A stretch of 64,000 nucleotides of DNA from Monomorium pharaonis (GCF_013373865.1 NC_050474.1:5431561-5495560); one strand, 5' to 3'; shown: positions 1-13,200, counted from the first letter of the stretch. The notes: generated by a model not told the origin, from the letters alone. Program-made: numbers and translations.

Positions 1-78
1 TTATGTATATGTATGTATATATATATACATACATACATATATATATATACATATATACATATATACATACACACATTA
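1..78. repeat. AT-rich TATG/CATA/TA microsatellite in TACO1 intron
   Basis: The first 78 bases are TATG, CATA and TA units arranged almost symmetrically, so the stretch can fold back on itself. It lies in the intron following the third visible TACO1 exon. No exon could be placed between position 1 and 155. The sequence is simple repeat with no coding potential. Confidence 0.8.
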
Positions 79-155
79 TATAGTGCTTGTAATTAATATA
101 TTAAATTATGTCTATATAATTTTAAATATTTAAAAAATAAATTCTTATTGGATAC

Positions 156-1147
156 CTGAAAATATTCTGTATCATTCTCTTTAAATTCTTCAACATCTTC
201 TGCACCAATATTAATGGCATCTTCCATAGCTTGCTCTAAATTATCTTTTTTTTCAACTATGATGCTACTTGTATGAGTAAATATCTTTATGGCAGCAGTA
301 TCTGTAGCTTTTCCTCTATGGAATACACAATTAAAAAATAAATGTTGGATATATTTTGGACTATATAGTCCACATGCTCTTATGTAATACTTTTATATGA
401 AAAAGAACTTATTAACTCTCTGAATATTATATATAAAAATATTTTATAATAATTAACACATTTTAAATATATATTTCATATGTCAAAAATACATATTGTT
501 CATACTTGGTCTTTTTAAGTTTTGAATTAAGCTCCATTTTAAATAACTTGTGATTATCTGTCATATAGCCCACAAGCATGATATAACCATTTGGTCCACG
601 AACTTCCAATATACCTGTCTGAGTCTTGTTCTTGCGTGACTCCATTTTTTCAAGAAAAGAGTTTATTGATGCCACAGGCATATTTGCCTTTCTAGCTTGT
701 TCAATAATCTGCGATAATTTTGAATTCTGAGTAGGTTTTGTACTACCACCCTCTGAAAGAAAATACTGTTTTTTTTTTTTTTTTATAGAAAAATTATATA
801 TATGGTGATATATGTGTTAGATTCTAGTTAAATAATTATAAGAGACCAACAAAGAGATACGTGTTGTTAAGTTAAAATTGTAAATCAAGTAATTTCTTGG
901 CATATAAGCACAAGTAAATAAAATAGCTTATTATTTAGCAAGTAGACTGTCACAGGGAATATTACATACCTTCTATAGCAATCTTCATTTGCATTTTCAA
1001 CTGATGAAACAATATCATCCGTTTGTGATCATTTTCTTCTTTTATATGCTTTATATTCGCCCATTTACTATGACCAGCGAATCTTTTATTGCTTTCATAC
1101 AGAAAATAAATACGTCTCCTGAGTAACCTGTTCAATGCTTGTGCCAT
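156..1147 (-). CDS. TACO1: TACO1, YebC-family mitochondrial translation activator (3' end outside window)
   Basis: This is the 5' part of the nuclear gene for translational activator of cytochrome c oxidase 1, a YebC/PmpR-family protein that in animals acts in mitochondria to help translate COX1 mRNA. Exons read leftwards: 1147-970, 752-506 and 315-156. Donors are GTATGT (969), GTATGA (505) and GTATCC (155); acceptors end TTTCAG (753) and CCATAG (316). Phases agree (1, 2, 0), giving 195 residues. The start ATG is followed by an Arg-rich, acid-poor N-terminus that fits a mitochondrial presequence. AGHSKWANIKHIK (residues 24-36) is the YebC hallmark. EEGGSTKPTQNSKL (59-72), KANMP (81-85), RGPNGY (111-116) and EDAINIGAEDVEEF (173-186) match other conserved YebC blocks. 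Relatives are about 280-300 residues long, so roughly the last third lies beyond position 1. An alternative acceptor about 60 bases upstream of 315 is also in frame, but it would insert residues the family lacks. A poly(T) run (769-784) sits in intron 1. Confidence 0.93.
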
Positions 1148-2073
1148 TTTTTTTTAAAGGTTATGGTGCATTGTAATTGTATAGCAGACGATAAAACGTC
1201 AGGTACGAAGGTCCGCCTTTGTTTGTTGAATCGTCTACGTTTTATTTGTTGCTTTTCTTTTTTTCCTCGATATATGTGAAAATACACACAATTATTTTAT
1301 ATTGTTTTAATAAGAAATGGAAGAAATATCCTTAAAACGTACATCTATTAACGAGATTATTAGAGCCGCATATTGTTTACATTGTGCCATTAATTCAGTG
1401 ACGTGCAAATTCGAGCAATTTATTTAATCGTATTGCTAATTAATTTTGAAAACTTTGAATTTTAAAAGTGATATTTGTTAAAATATATTTTTTTTATCCC
1501 GCAACCTCGTTACCGATCGAGTAAAGTCGAGTTTTCGCAGCGAGCCTTAAAGTTCGCCGCAAGATCGAGCCAGTTGCTAACTTTTTTTGACGCATTTCCA
1601 CATCCTTGTATTGTAGCTGTATATTTTATATACCGTTTATATTACATATACTATTCTAAGAGTGTTCTTGCAATTCTTCTCTCTTTCCTCGGTTACGTGT
1701 CCACTCAAAATGAGAGGTACAAGATAACCGTAGCGGAAGAAGACAGATCTCAATCATTGCGTAGCTGTGCATACAAAGGGACCGTTGCGTGGCGGCCATG
1801 TTGATTTCGCGCTATTTCGCGCCTTGACGAGTTCGAAACCGATCGCTCCGCACCTTTCGCATCTTTCGTCGGCGAAGAAACTGGAACTGTACCCGCGAAC
1901 ATGCGTTACGAGTGCCGCGCGGTCGTCGTGGATCGTTCGTTGTGCGAGACTGAAGCCGTGAAGCCCGCAACAACTGTAATTCGTCGCGATCGCAATTGTC
2001 CCGTGCAATTAACCTTCGTACGTCGGACGATACCGCACGTCGATTTCGCGCCACGAATGATGCTCCGCTCGAG
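1148..2073. promoter_or_regulatory. head-to-head promoter region and candidate non-coding exon 1a of the plus-strand gene
   Basis: The DNA between the TACO1 start and the donor at 2074 is AT-rich to about 1480, then becomes CpG-rich. A CGGCCATGTT motif (1793-1802), which contains the YY1/Pho-type core GCCATNTT, lies in the CpG-rich part and recurs at 2317 and 2588. A good donor, GAG|GTAAGA, follows at 2074, so a non-coding first exon of the rightward gene probably ends at 2073. The transcription start is not defined by sequence. Open frames in the interval overlap on both strands and start at different places, which is typical of CpG-rich leader DNA, so none is called as protein. The divergent arrangement and the exon end are inferences. 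Confidence 0.5.
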
Positions 2074-2310
2074 GTAAGAAAAGTAGCTCCGCGGTTGTCT
2101 CCTTTTGCCAGGGAAAACTGACTCGTATAGAAAAATATCGGATCAAGTTAATTTCGCGTTGTGTCCTCTTCCCCTGCCTCCCTGAAAGCGGGGGGGGGGG
2201 GGGAGAAAGATCCGCCGCGTTTTTCGCACTCTTTTCGTTGGGAAAGATTGAATTAAGCAGGAAACAAGTAAATGCATCGTGTGCGATCTTTTAAGTTAAG
2301 GATTAATAAT

Positions 2311-2601
2311 GATAATCGGCCATGTTTAATTTCGTGCCTCCCCCTCCCCCCTCACCGCCGTGGGGAGATTGTGCCCTTCGTGGTTTTCGCGTCATTCGCC
2401 GCGAGAGAACCGAGCCACGCAGAAAAGTACAAGTGCGGAAGTCGGAAGTGCGGAATATCATACGAGCGACTGTCCCGGTTCGCAATTGGTCGCGATTTAA
2501 TATGCCGGTCGCAATTTAATACGCCGGTCGCGATTTAATACGCCGGTTTCCCGCGCGCGCGCGCGCGTAGTTGGCAGTAACGATAATCGGCCATGTTTAA
2601 T
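2311..2601. repeat. repeated promoter block flanked by GATAATCGGCCATGTTTAAT
   Basis: The 20-mer GATAATCGGCCATGTTTAAT occurs exactly at 2311-2330 and again at 2582-2601, each followed by TTTCG/TCTCG and GCC. A related CGGCCATGTTGATTTCG lies at 1793. Between the two exact copies are three 19-bp tandem units (2488-2544) and a (CG)n run (2549-2567). This looks like local duplication of a promoter element rather than a mobile element, as no terminal repeats are visible. Confidence 0.75.
2488..2544. repeat. three tandem 19-bp units
   Basis: The unit GGTCGCGATTTAATACGCC is present three times head to tail with one or two substitutions per copy. A partial copy (GGTTCGCAATT) lies just upstream near 2478. 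The block directly precedes an alternating CG run at 2549-2567 that could adopt Z-DNA. Confidence 0.85.
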
Positions 2602-2889
2602 CTCGCGCCGTACCCCCCGCAGCTCGGAGCCGACGTGGGCGACGATCGTGTCGCACCCGCGTTCCCCCTCCTCCGTGCAGAAGGTATTCGTCGGGAGTAC
2701 ACGCCTCGTTACGGAGGCACCGAGGCAATCGTCGTCGATCGATGACCGTCACGACGATTTATTGGTTAATCGCCCGCCGGTCACTTAACCTCGCATCTCG
2801 AGTGTCTCTAGCTTGAACGGTTCCCGAGACCGCTTCTGACGCCGGGTCTCCCTCTCGCCCTCTCCTGAGGGAACCACCTGATTGCGGTT

Positions 2890-2976
2890 TGATATCGCGG
2901 TACTGTGTGCCGTGTGCCGTGTGTTGGGAGAAAAGTCAAGCGGAGGAACGAGCGGACGACGTCGCCGCGGGACGAG
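2890..2976 (+). promoter_or_regulatory. candidate non-coding exon 1b of the plus-strand gene
   Basis: CpG-rich DNA ends in a textbook donor, GACGAG|GTAAGT, at 2977. The next acceptor on this strand is at 3505, so a leader exon ending at 2976 would splice over a 529-base intron to the first coding exon. The left edge given is approximate because no core promoter motif could be fixed. It would be an alternative to the exon ending at 2073. Confidence 0.45.
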
Positions 2977-3340
2977 GTAAGTGACAGAGCGATTGTTGAT
3001 ACACGTCACTTTATCGAAATGTGTTGCTTTCCGTTACCGAATTGATTTGAGAACTGGGGAAAACGATTCTGATATTTCCTCGGACGAAAGTCCCATCTCG
3101 GAAACCGCGGATCTGCCGCGGTCGTACGTTGGAACGTAAGAGAGATCGCGTGTGAAATTTTATTGGAAGGTTCACCCCGAGGTAATTACCGGAGCGTAAT
3201 TAACTCGGCAGCGTCTTTCCCTGGTCCTCCCGTAAAAGAAGAAGAAATCAGTTTTGTTGCGAGCGGCGGCGTCAAAGAATTTCAGCGTCGCGAATTGATG
3301 CGACGAACGCAGTAATAAGAACACTGCATGAGAGAGAGGG

Positions 3341-3479
<139 letters not shown>

Positions 3480-3513
3480 ACTCACACACCTTTTCTTTTC
3501 CCCAGGTTAATCA

Positions 3514-3652
3514 ATGGACGGCGTGGAATCAAAGGGAACGGTGCGGCGGGCGGGAAGCCCCGCACGGATTGCGTCAAAGGAACCAGCGGCTACAAAATTA
3601 ACGCGATTAGGCCGGATGGTGGCGTCGGCGGCAGCGGTGGACTCGCTCGGGG
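3514..3652 (+). CDS. first coding exon of a large plus-strand gene, product not recognised
   Basis: The exon runs 3506-3652 between acceptor CTTTTCTTTTCCCCAG (ending 3505) and donor GGG|GTAAGT. ATG at 3514 opens a frame of 46 codons plus one base. The encoded N-terminus starts MDGVESKGTVRRAGSPAR and ends AAAVDSLG; it is basic and Ser/Ala-rich, with no signal peptide or membrane segment. Low complexity and predicted disorder are what one expects of a scaffold or regulatory N-terminus, but I cannot assign a family. The exon ends in phase 1, which matches the acceptor phase of the exon at 53624. It could instead be an untranslated leader exon that happens to be open; the strong splice sites make the exon itself more certain than its reading frame. 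Confidence 0.62.
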
Positions 3653-5133
3653 GTAAGTAAAAAGAACGGCAGTCGAACGGAGTCGACTAAATTTAGAAAG
3701 CCGAGGGGTGTGAAGGCGCTTAACGAACCGTCCGTCGCCGCGGAGGGTCGATATTTAGTCCGCGCGATCTTCATCTTGATGGCCACAGCGGGCGGCTTTG
3801 AAAAGTCGCCGGTTTTAAGCGCATAATGGAGCGAGCGACCCCCTCCCTCCCCCCCCAGACAACAATAAGGGGGAGGTAATATCGGGATTTGTAGCAGACT
3901 CATTAAATTGTAACGGTTATGCGCGATTTGTTTACTTAATGAATGCGCACGGCAATGCGGGCGTGCGTGTTCGCATTTTTAAGTGTTACACGTATTTCAC
4001 GCCGTGTTGTTTATGCAATTTTCTCTTCTCGCGCGTGGGCGCGTGTTAATAATAGTCACGAGTAATTTAACATCGCGATCATCTATTCAGGAGCCGAGCT
4101 ATTGCCGTCCCTCCCCCCCGAATTCTACCTGTAACGTAAATGGATGGATGAAGGTTTCATTACAAGTTTATCCCCGAAGTTTAATTCCCCAGAATCACTC
4201 GACTTTGATGTTGACTCGAATGTTACGTACCTCTCTGTAATTAAACGACGTTACTCGACCCAAATTTCACGGCCAATATTATCTTTTATTTCATCCCCAC
4301 CGGGTATTAAATGTCCCCGTACATTTGAATTAAAATGACGCCGGTCTCCTTTATTTTCTTACGTGTATTTCCGTACGTCCGAATTTCAAATGATATCGAT
4401 TACCATTTCATTAGTAAATTGCGCGACAGACTTGTGTGCCGTTTCCGTCATCGTATTAGGAAAGTTAATTAATAGTCAAGAGTGCATGTATGCGAGTCCG
4501 ATCAATCATTCTCCATCTCATCAGATCGTTAGTCATTCGAGATGGCTCACAAGTGCTCGACTCTGGTTACAAGTAATGGAATAATAGCGACCGAATGTAG
4601 ATAAGCAATCATTCGTCACTACAGATAATAACAATTTTTCTTTAAAATAAAGAAAATACACTAATATATAATATCTATAAATCTTTATTCCTCGGCTTCT
4701 AAATTTAATCGACGTGCAACATAAAAAAATTGTTGTCAAAGGATTATTATAAAACGTCGAAAATATTTTAAATTAAATCACCGAGATAGATATTTGATTA
4801 AGAAAAGAACATTGAGAAAATTGATAAAATACTTTTACATTTCCGGAACGTTATCTTTCTTTTTTTATAATGATTTTATAAAAACATTCTATATACATAC
4901 AGCTTGATATTTTGTCTGTTGTTTTATCGTAATAAGATATTGGGAAATAATATGTGTAAACTTATGTATATAAAGAGTTTATGTATTATTATTATTATTA
5001 ATACTTTTCATAATATCTTATTAAAAATAATATACATTTAGATGTATAAAGCAATATTTAATAAAAAAACAATACGATTTTTAAAATTCTTTATATATAA
5101 AGAAAAATTCTAAAATCAATATAGATATCCATA
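3653..5133 (+). other. start of the giant intron, no gene seen
   Basis: GC-rich DNA continues to about 3900 and then turns AT-rich. Open frames here are short, overlap on both strands and have no splice support. No RNA gene or mobile element was recognised. Confidence 0.6.
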
Positions 5134-5365
5134 TTCTAACATTTTTGAACGATGTCTGTGATTAAGTCTTTCAGACACTTTGATATGCTTACTCACGTTG
5201 AAACTTAACAGAAAAGCTTATAGAAATCTTGGCGTTCTCAAAAAGATTTTTCTAACATTTTAGAACCATGTCCGTGATTAAGTCTTTCAGACACTTTGAT
5301 ACACTTACATTGAAACTTAACAGAAGCCTATAGAAATCTTGGCGTATTCGGAAAAAAATTTTTCT
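5134..5365. repeat. two tandem copies of a 116-bp unit
   Basis: Copy one (5134-5249) and copy two (5250-5365) share long identical segments, for example GATTAAGTCTTTCAGACACT at 5160 and 5276 and TATAGAAATCTTGGCGT near the end of each unit. They differ by scattered substitutions and a few short indels. No coding potential or terminal inverted repeats are visible, so this reads as a local tandem duplication. Confidence 0.9.
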
Positions 5366-6764
5366 CGTCAAGAGATAGAAAAATTACTCGGGGTAAAAAG
5401 ACAACGCGTGGTGAATGGTGCACTTTAATTCCCGTGAATCGACAGGTCGTTCTATCGGAATGAGAAACCTTCGAGCTTAATGACCGCGTCGCGCGAGCCT
5501 CCTCGCCCTCTCGTCCTGATTTTTGCCCGAGCCCTTTCGTCCGTTTTCCTACCCCTACGTGTGTACGCCGTCGTCGGTGCGTATAGATGTACACGTCGTG
5601 TTCAATTTTATGAAGGAGGATACGCGCGTGAGGGGACTCTGACGGGGCGGGGGCGGCGACGTTTAATAAAGGGCGTGGGCATGTGTATGTATGTGTGTTG
5701 GGGGTGCTAGTTAGCACGGCGCTTGGCGCCGTCGACGACGTCGCCGTCTGGACGCGTATAGTCTCTTCTCGACGTTCTGCACCGACGACGACCTCGTCTT
5801 TTAAGGCACACACACTCGCAGGCACACCGATGCTACGCGCAAACGATGCTTCTTTAAACAGCGAGCCAATGATACGAAATAAAGTAACTTGGCGTTCTCA
5901 GTTGACGCCGAGACACCGACACGACACGCCGCGTGCGCATTCTCCAAGATAACTAAGTAACGAACTTAATAAATGAATAAGCACGGACCATCAAGATGCA
6001 TGGGATTCTGTTCGTTCCATTACGTAATATAATGGGATCGCTACGTGTTCAAGCATGAAAAATTTGTAAAGATTTTTTGTTTCTTTTTCGAACATAGGCA
6101 GAAATGACAGAGAGATAACTGAGAAATACGCGAATGAGCATAAGTCATTGAAGAACACCCTGAATCTCTTTGCCTTAAATTTCTGTGCAACACGGGCTAC
6201 AGTTTTACAAAACACACGTAACATACTTTTTTTTAAATGATCGCAAGTTCAATCGATCTCTTTCCGTTCGTCAATTTCAATTCCTCTCGGACGGAGCACT
6301 TTTTGCCGTATAATTCTGGGGATACTTTGACATACATTACGAGTTATTTAATTTTCAATCCGATAGAAATATCCCAGTATCGATTGAATCTCGTCTCGTC
6401 ACGCTTGCGGACGTTTGCTCGATCACCCGATGTATCTGTGCTTTCAATTGAATAGGTTACTATGCACACTACTCCGGTCTTTATTAGCCGCCTGTGGTAA
6501 AGAGAGACGGTCGGTCGGTTTGCACGTAATCCAAGTTAACATTCGGGGGATTAGAACTTCCTCCCACCCGTTCTCATTCGTATATATTCTGCCCCGCTTC
6601 ACCCGACCCTTCGCCGCAGCTCGCCGTATTTAGTCAGCAGTAAAAGCTTTAATGAAAAGGATCTTGGTTTCACGAGGCACTAAAATCGGTTATATTGGCA
6701 GCGCGAGGAGAGAGAGATTCGACGAACGAACGCCCTTTATCGAACGATCACATAAACGCATCCC

Positions 6765-6768
<4 letters not shown>
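5366..6768 (+). other. intronic stretch with CpG-rich block, no gene seen
   Basis: A CpG-rich block (about 5470-5760) carries overlapping open frames on both strands, including 165 codons on the minus strand (5328-5825), with no recognisable domain or supporting splice sites. A TTACGTAA palindrome lies at 6020-6027. The rest is mixed AT-rich DNA. Confidence 0.5.

Positions 6769-6808
<40 letters not shown>
6769..6808. repeat. (CT)n microsatellite
   Basis: About 20 CT units, nearly perfect. Frames through it (poly-Ser/Leu or poly-Glu/Arg) are artefacts. Confidence 0.95.
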
Positions 6809-6811
<3 letters not shown>

Positions 6812-9800
6812 TCCATATAGTCTTTCTTTCTTTTCCTCTCTTTTCCCTGCATCCTCGAAACCGATACGAAACTTTGGATTAAAAACACGTCGGGGGCGCG
6901 CGCGGCTCAATATCACCGCGAGCGAACAGTCCGATTGATGAAGTGTTCGGTTATGTAACGCGATATACAACGGATAAACAACGTATAATGTTCGTTGTAT
7001 GCGCCGCTACATCGATCTCATCTCTCCGTTTTCGAAGGATTATTATGTATTACGTGTTACACACAACGCGAGATGTATTAATCTCTGCGAAAGTTTCGCG
7101 GCGTGGCGTCTTGCCAAAACTGCGACTTGCAGCCGTCTTAAATAATTGAGCGCCGATCGTAGAGATGTGCACGTTATTATGATTATACGCGAAACAATAA
7201 CGCTTACAAATTGATGTATACGTCAGCAGCGACGTTATCGATAACCGTACAAGCACATCGGACGCTCATTATCGTAAACGACGCGGCCGACAGACAGTGT
7301 TGTCTGTCGATTGTAGTTCTTTCTCCGGTACTTTATCCCCCACACACGTGTGCTTTGCGAGTTTAATGGCGTGTTCCCATCGTTTATTAAATTAACGATC
7401 AGTCGTGAAGCTCACCTTTATTGGATGCTCTTGGGAGAGCACATAGGCGGGGAAGAGGGGTGGATTTGAAGCTACAAACTATGCTAAACGGAACGACATT
7501 CAAGAATTTATTATCCCCATTATTATTCTCTAATACAATACATTAGTTAATAAATATGTTATATCCTTAAATTAAATGTAGTAACTAAAAAGTAATAATT
7601 TATAAATTATTAGTTTTAAATAGCTAAACGTGGTTTTTTATTTTGATGCTTTGTCTTTATCTAAATTAATATTCCTTTTTTTTTTTTAAGTTTTAACTGA
7701 CAGAATTATGGCTTTTTCTTAAAATATTATTACGTTTTTAATAAAAGAATAACGATTTTAGTGAATAAATGTAAGAAATAAAAAATTACGACATAATATC
7801 TTAATTTTAATTGTGTGAAAGAAATTGATAATAACTTCATTTTAATTGAAGTCAATTTGAGTATTTTTAGATAGATGTGTCTGTTTTAATATTATTTAAT
7901 ACTTTAAAAAATTATTAAATATTCTCAATTTAATTCATAGAAACTTATAATTAGAACATTGCTATCTGATATAATTATATCGAAATGTATTCCAAAAAAG
8001 ATATAGAGATGAAGATATTTTATAAAAATATATAATATTATATATTTTATAATAATATATTAAATCTCTTATTTTTTATAAAATATATAATATATAATTA
8101 TATCGTACTGTATTCCAAAAAAGAGAATTAATTTTACAGAGATAAATGCTTACTCGTGTATAAAGTAGAGAAAATGAGAAGAAGAGAGAGGAAGTACGGA
8201 TTCTAAATATTACATGATATCGTACGACTTAAATTTTATGGCAACAATTCTAAAAGTACTTAATGTACATTATAACGTCGGAATACCGTAGAGTTTCGTA
8301 TTGGAATTCATTAAATCGATTTTTGCTTAATTAAAGAAAATTATATTTCTTGAAATGTAAAAATAACGCGCAGTAAGCAAAATGTTGGAGCACAATTTAT
8401 CCCAGTAATCATTTAAGTCGTAGGATAAAATTTCATCGGACTTATCGGATAATATTCAGGTCATTCGAATAATAAAATAGATTATTGGATTTTCTTCCAA
8501 GTTACACACTCTTCGAGTTATATTATAAATAGATTTCCTTAGTACTCGTTTTATAGGCACATCACTTGAAGAGCGAGACGCGCTAGCTATATTTATGTAC
8601 ATGGGAGAATATAAAAAGAGATTAAATTCACTTTGGTCTCTTTCTTCGAGACGAGATTTCCGCTGTACGGTGGATGATACTTTCAGCCACTTGGCAGAGC
8701 ATTAACGTCCCCGGGAATAGTCCGAACATATCTCCTCTTTTTTGTGACTAACTCGCGATTTTCGGGCTTCATCGAAAAACGTCGTAAATTTGTTCCACGT
8801 ATCAAACGCGGGGACGCGATCTCTGGTAAGCGAGAGAGTATTTCAAATGTCAGCGCTACGACCGCTACGTATAAGAAACACGACTAGCCAAAGGCAGACA
8901 GCTAGCGCCGGTAAGAAAGAGGAAAACGCAGAGTCTCCCTAGCAAAGGAGAGAGTATTTCATCGTTCTTTCGCGGGTTTTTTGCGGCGGATTCTTGCCAA
9001 GTCCTGGGCGGGTATTACCTCCTTTGAATCTACCTCGAACAAGGCTTGATCTTTAAGACGCTCGGGGGTTAGGTTAGTAATTTGCGGATTATACGAGGAG
9101 AGGACGCCCGAGGAGAGGAATAGGAAGCGAGGAATAAGCCAGGGCAATAGAAAGGAAAAGAAACAGCGTCGCTGGTGAACTCGGCCAAAGTATGCACCCT
9201 TGCCTGTAATTTTCTGACCTCTCTGACATCGCGCCCTCTCTCCCTTAGTTTCCTCCTCTCTTTCTTTTTCTGCTATCGCTCGCCCTGTTTTCACCCTGCC
9301 TCGTTTCCTTCGTCGTCGTCCCGCGTGATTCAGCATCTGCGGAGCAGTGAGAAGGACTTTTCATTTCGATAACTATGACAGTGTGCTATTTACGCCCGTG
9401 GACGAAAGGCATTCGGGGAGGGCTTCGATGGCAATTTACGCTACATTCTGTACTTTATCTTTGATGATCTAAGATACTGTATAGCTCCATCAGTAGGGCC
9501 GTTGATAATCCCTCCCCCCCAGGAAGATTATAGAGAACTTACAAAGCTTCGTTTCCTGAATATGCTGTAATTGATCAGCTTCTCTTCTATCTATTCCGAA
9601 GCAACGAGTTTCAACGAGTTTGTGAACTTCCAAGACACTCGCCGATAGCACTTTTTCAGACAGAAAATTACCATATTAGATATTAGTCGAGTCAAAGTTA
9701 TCAAGTGCGATTATACTACTGAAAACAGTTGAAAAAAAATTTTTTTTCTTCGAGTAAATTCTCTGTTTTAATCTAATTTGCGTCAAATTACACCTGTGTT

Positions 9801-10271
9801 GCGTCTGTATAAGTTGACTCGCTTCGAAATAATATTATTAAGAAGCGTCTTTATTTAGCTTAACGAGCGTTTTTCTCGTACCTGAGAGATTTCGTTTATC
9901 ATTTTTAAAATCAAGTGAATTTATGGATTATTCGGTGCAGCGACAGAGAAACAATGGCACTCGCGGGAATAGCGATAGGCGTACGTAACTACCAGCCTTA
10001 TAAATATTGCGATAATTAATGTATCGGAAACGGTACTACCGTCGTGCATTAATTTCAGCAGACATTATTAACGACGGAGTATGTGTCACTTTTTATTTTT
10101 CAAATAATTTCCGAAGGCACTGAAATAAACTAGTTAATTTGGATAACTCTCAAGAACTAAAAATTAAAATTAATTAACACATATTTCCACAGGTATAAAG
10201 TTTGAATTGGCAACTTTTGCTTGTAAAAATTATTTTTACTTGTTTACTTTTTTAAATATTTAACTCTTTTG
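6809..10271 (+). other. AT-rich intronic stretch, no gene seen
   Basis: Strongly AT-rich from about 7490 to 8640. A CpG-richer block at 8940-9340 holds overlapping frames of 125 codons or fewer without splice support. No mobile element with clear ends was recognised, apart from the direct repeat at 7971/8094. Confidence 0.5.
7971..8122. repeat. AT-rich segment bounded by a direct repeat
   Basis: ATAATTATATCG, three variable bases and TGTATTCCAAAAAAGA occur at 7971-8001 and again at 8094-8124. The roughly 90 bases between are nearly pure A/T and partly self-complementary. This may be the relic of a small insertion or a local duplication, and I cannot assign an element family. Confidence 0.6.
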
Positions 10272-10297
10272 CTCTCTCTCTCTCTCTCTCTCTCTCT
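10272..10297. repeat. (CT)n microsatellite
   Basis: About 13 CT units. The 146-codon minus-strand frame that starts in it is not a gene. Confidence 0.93.
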
Positions 10298-13200
10298 TTC
10301 CGCTCTCTTCTGTATAAAAATCCCAGAAATCTGTTGACATGGCAACTCGATGATCGCTAAATAGATTGGTGATATTATCATAAAAAAATGTTAGAAATTG
10401 TGTTAGAACGAAGGTACACGCTAGGACGTCTCGACGCAAAACAATAGCTGCAGCAGCGGAAAGGTACAATCTTTTGGAAACGTATACATTAGCCCTTGTT
10501 AAAGTGGTAGTCATTTCTCCCCGAGACATCCTGTAGGCGGTGCGCCGAGTAAATAGGTTGCATTTAGAGGCACTCAGCGCACAGCGTGTGGCCCGTTCAA
10601 AACACGCGAGGAAAAGCCGCATTGACATTATCGGCTCTTTCCCTTCGGTCCTTCTTCCGGGCCAGGATGCGGTCCGCAGGGTGCCCTGTAAGTATCGCAC
10701 GCACAGGGAGAGACAATGGATTCTTTTATATTGATAGAGAAAAAAACAGTAGCTTACATGAAACCGCCGATGGCGTGCCGATGTTGCTATGGTACGTAGC
10801 GACGTAAGCGTGGTGATTGCGATGTTTCTCCGTTGAAAAAAAAGTAAGATTACCTTAATGCCAAGGAAGCATACTTAATTTTTTTTTGTACTTATCAATT
10901 TTTCTTTGACAATTTGTTTTAAGGTGATAAATATTTGTTTGAATATAATCTGGTTTCTACATTAATTTCAACTATTCGTTACTTATGCAACGAGCGAACT
11001 ATTTATGCAACCAATAATAATTAATAAAATAGATTATTTGAAGCTTTATTTTTGTATACCAACAATTTATTCACACATGTAACCGATAAAGTTCTATATT
11101 TTTGGTCATTCTGGACGATAATTTTGCCAATTTTGAGGATGTATTTAATCTATTAACTCATCATTCGTAAATGTTCTGTTCTCTCAATATTTGTTTTAGC
11201 ATCCTTGAAAGATATTAGGTTCTCGAGTCAATAATTTTGATCGTGCTTGAAATTTACGTTTGAAGTTACATTGATTTCTGAACTGTATTTTTGGCCGTTT
11301 CGCAAAGAATTCCGTAAATCCACACGGTAGCCAGTTATTACAAGAAACAACGCGAATACGGTTGGTGATTGGCACGGGGACTGCTTGCGAACGGCCGAGC
11401 ACGAAAGCCACGGGTACAAATGCATCAGTTGGTATTGATTGCAACAGCGCCGGGGCAGACGCTCTCTCACACCGACATTGCCTGGTGCATGTCGTGCGGT
11501 GGCACCAGAGAGATGTACCGCACGCGCGCGCACGTAAAGTGCATCGGTGTAGAGAGAGGAGAAACCTCACTACGCGGTAAGGCGACAGGGATAGGGATAC
11601 AGAGTGTGCAGCGTGTAGGGCTGATGTTCCACGCGGAGGTCATGGAACGTCAGTGATTGACGATGCACGCATGCTGTCACCCGCACATACGCGGGGCCAC
11701 ACGTACAAACGGACGGACAGACGGACGTTATTCTCGCCCCCATTCTCGCGCGGGGTAGCGCGCGACGGGATCAAGGACGAAGCACGTCCGCGGGAGTAGA
11801 CACCATAGAGGGAAAAGCCCAACAGGCAGGCAGTCACACACATCGGGCGTTACTGACCTACTTCAAGCTTCCGATCCTCTCTTTACCACCCTTCGTTCCG
11901 TTCCCTCGCGCGGCCTCCTTGCATATATAGCTCGCGTGCTTCATTTAAAAATAATTATTCAAAGTGACGCGGTGTCTCTTGTAGCGCAAGGGACTTGGAG
12001 TTTTTGAGGCCCCTTTAAATTTCTTCTCCAAGTAGTTGCAATTGAGAAGGGTAACTCGAGATAATAATTTCTAATTTCTAATTTAATCTTAACAGAAACT
12101 GGAATCAAAGTCAGAGCTATAAATCTGTCTTAATTGTATCGCGATTAATTTTGATCAGTTAGAGAGTATTATGGAAAATCTAAACCGGAATTTTACACGT
12201 CCGTAAAATTTCCGAAATGTTAATGTTGATGGTTGCTATTTAAATAAGCTGTTTTCAAATAAGATAACATAATCTGATAGAATCTGTTCTGGGCTTGCAA
12301 TTTTGGCCCAACCTAATATCCGTTTGCATAGGTATAGTGTATCATCATCTCTCTGTGATATTCTATTGAGTCCAACGGACATACAATCCAACGGATGTTC
12401 GTGTATGCGCATCTCCCATGTATGGGCGATCTAGGAACTGAACATCGTACGGTTGTAATAGCTCTGGTCCCATTGACTGCATAATACGTTCGATATTGAT
12501 CTAAATTGGCATATCTGTAAACTCAATTGCGTTACTTATAATTCTTACAATATTATACGAAACAATGTCAACACTCTATTGTTTTCGCTCGACAAACGAA
12601 CGTTGGCTCTTGTACGAACGCCTCGTTCAGATCACACGTCTCAAAATCTTTAACGAAAATTGTAAAACCAGCTATACAAATATACCAAGGTTGGGATATA
12701 ATAAGTAATTGAAAAGTTGAAAGTTAAATAATAAAGTTATCCAATTAATTTTTTTACTTAGTTAATTTTAAATGATTTAATTTTTAACTTTAACTTAGTT
12801 ATTTTTTAAATACATAAACTTTAATAGATTAACTTTTTTTTTCCCCCAAAAAATTTACCCATGTAGAAGAGAAGAATTAAATTAACGAAATCTTTTAATT
12901 ATTAGCAAATGATTAAGCTTTCTTTGCATTTAGTACAAAACATTAAATAACAAAATATTAAACTAAGATTTCATTATGGCATATCTACCGTTACGAAATA
13001 CAGTGACCGTACCAGACTGCGCAAGATACATAATATCTTGCAGTGATCGCGCAAGATTGTGGTATTGTTTGCTTATCTCGCATTGAACTACGCGTAATCT
13101 GTGCCAGACGGGTTACCGCTCGATTATTAATTCAGTGTTAACGAGGCGGATAATCATAATACACATCAATGAATTGTTTCGATGCGATAATAACGACTAT

